Source of the DNA: an uncultured Lachnospiraceae bacterium | GTDB lineage: Bacteria; Bacillota; Clostridia; Lachnospirales; Lachnospiraceae | DNA: 7,181 nucleotides | Assembly (NCBI GenBank): GCA_902803745.1 | Contig: CADCRB010000178.1 | Location: 1 to 7,181 of the forward strand | Reading direction: 5' to 3' | Shown here: positions 6,435-7,181 of the stretch, piece after piece | How positions within the stretch are numbered: position 1 is the stretch's first letter | How the letters are laid out: the number at the start of each line of letters is the position of its first letter | Translations under genes and position numbers: made by a program | Notes under the pieces: model-generated | Seen by the model: the letters and a program-made list of their open reading frames with translations, nothing else | Databases searched by the model: none | Told to the model about the DNA's origin: nothing

Positions 6435-7181
6435 ATGAGGATCAGAAGCAAAAAAACCGTATATTTTACAGCTTTTTTGACGCTAATCTTCGCATTGACC
6501 GGTCTGAGCGCAGCTCCTGCCCGGGCGGAAAATGCCGTAGAGATGCCTTATGGCGGAGGATATGCGGCCACAGGACAGATCACCGACGCAGGTATCACAG
6601 CAAAGCTTTATGATGCCACAAACGGACTGCCCTCCTCGGATGCCAATTATATTCTGTGTTCATCTGACGGCTATATCTGGATCGGCGGATACAGCGGGAT
6701 AATCCGTTACGACGGCAATACCTTCAGGAGGCTTGATACCGCGGACGGTCTTACAAACGGACGGGGACTTTTTGAAGACAGCAAAGGCAGGATCTGGGTT
6801 GGGACCAATGATAACGGAGTAGTGATCCTTGACGGCAGCCAAAGGATCCATCTCACCTATAAGGAGGGACTTCCTTCATCCTCGATCAGGGTTTTTGCGG
6901 AGGATCCGGAGGGAAATGTTTACATCGGGACAACGGCAGGGGTCTGCTATGCGGATCATGATCTTAATATCCATATTATAGATGAAAGACGTCTTAACGC
7001 AGACAGGATATTAAGGCTGGATACTGATAAAGAAGGAAGGATCTACGGTCAGACCGGAAGCGGATATGTATTTCTGATCGAGAATAAAGCAGTCAAAAAG
7101 ATCTGTACAGGCGTGGAGCTCGGGATAGGGAGGATCACCACTATGAAGGCTGATCCTGTGAACTCAGGGAAAGTATATCTC
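6435..7181 (+). CDS. Exported two-component-regulator-type beta-propeller sensor (3'-truncated by window edge)
   Basis: ATG 6435 opens a frame that continues to the right edge, giving 249 residues. It starts with a Sec signal peptide: basic RIRSKK, hydrophobic core about 9-25, and cleavage probably after ARA at 29-31. The mature part shows repeated regulator-propeller blades (Reg_prop style): LPSSDANYIL...GYIWIGGYSGIIRYD (65-93), LTNGRGLFEDSKGRIWVGTN (106-125), LPSSSIRVFAEDPEGNVYIG (146-165) and a weaker RILRLDTDKEGRIYG (191-205). Such propellers form the extracellular ligand-sensing part of hybrid sensor kinases, and in Clostridia also of membrane diguanylate cyclases. The output domain lies beyond the window, so kinase, GGDEF or phosphatase cannot be told apart. 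AAGGA at 6420-6424 is a usable ribosome site ten bases before the start. The three-base gap after the HD-GYP stop indicates co-transcription and probably a shared signalling pathway. Confidence 0.85.
   Translation, partial: MRIRSKKTVYFTAFLTLIFALTGLSAAPARAENAVEMPYGGGYAATGQITDAGITAKLYDATNGLPSSDANYILCSSDGYIWIGGYSGIIRYDGNTFRRLDTADGLTNGRGLFEDSKGRIWVGTNDNGVVILDGSQRIHLTYKEGLPSSSIRVFAEDPEGNVYIGTTAGVCYADHDLNIHIIDERRLNADRILRLDTDKEGRIYGQTGSGYVFLIENKAVKKICTGVELGIGRITTMKADPVNSGKVYL

Overview
The window appears to be a chromosomal stretch from a Gram-positive anaerobe of the Bacillota, most likely Lachnospiraceae (for example a rumen or gut Butyrivibrio relative). This placement is an inference from protein style: a GH13 alpha-glucosidase with a lipobox, SpoIIE-type phosphatase and HD-GYP receptors with Cache-like and HAMP regions, and a two-component-regulator-type beta-propeller protein. 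There is no rRNA or marker gene to confirm it. No tRNA, rRNA, CRISPR array, insertion sequence, attachment site or convincing rho-independent terminator was seen.

All genes lie on the plus strand. From left to right: (1) the 3' part of a diguanylate cyclase (GGDEF) gene, cut by the left edge; (2) four bases later, a complete GH13 oligo-1,6-glucosidase/alpha-glucosidase-like gene whose N-terminus reads as a lipoprotein signal; (3) a 169-base gap holding a start-less open frame and a 15-codon mini-ORF coupled by an ATGA overlap; (4) a membrane SpoIIE/PP2C-type phosphatase with an extracytoplasmic sensor and HAMP; (5) after 28 bases, a membrane HD-GYP phosphodiesterase with an N-terminal multi-helix domain resembling an ECF-transporter S-component, then a Cache-like sensor and HAMP; (6) three bases after its stop, the 5' part of an exported beta-propeller sensor that runs off the right edge.

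The tight spacing at 512/517 and 6431/6435 suggests co-transcription in at least two blocks. The 169-base gap may separate them, and a possible internal promoter lies just before the HD-GYP gene. Functionally the window brings together c-di-GMP synthesis (GGDEF with intact active site and inhibitory site), c-di-GMP breakdown (HD-GYP with intact metal residues), a serine/threonine phosphatase, and two kinds of extracellular sensing (Cache-like domains and a propeller), next to an apparently surface-anchored alpha-glucosidase. A reasonable but unproven reading is a locus linking external alpha-glucan oligosaccharide breakdown or sensing to c-di-GMP and phospho-protein signalling. The least explained parts are the surface location of an enzyme type that is usually cytoplasmic, the S-component-like domain fused to HD-GYP, the acidic 12-bp tandem repeat in the phosphatase sensor, and the remnant frames in the 2272-2440 gap.
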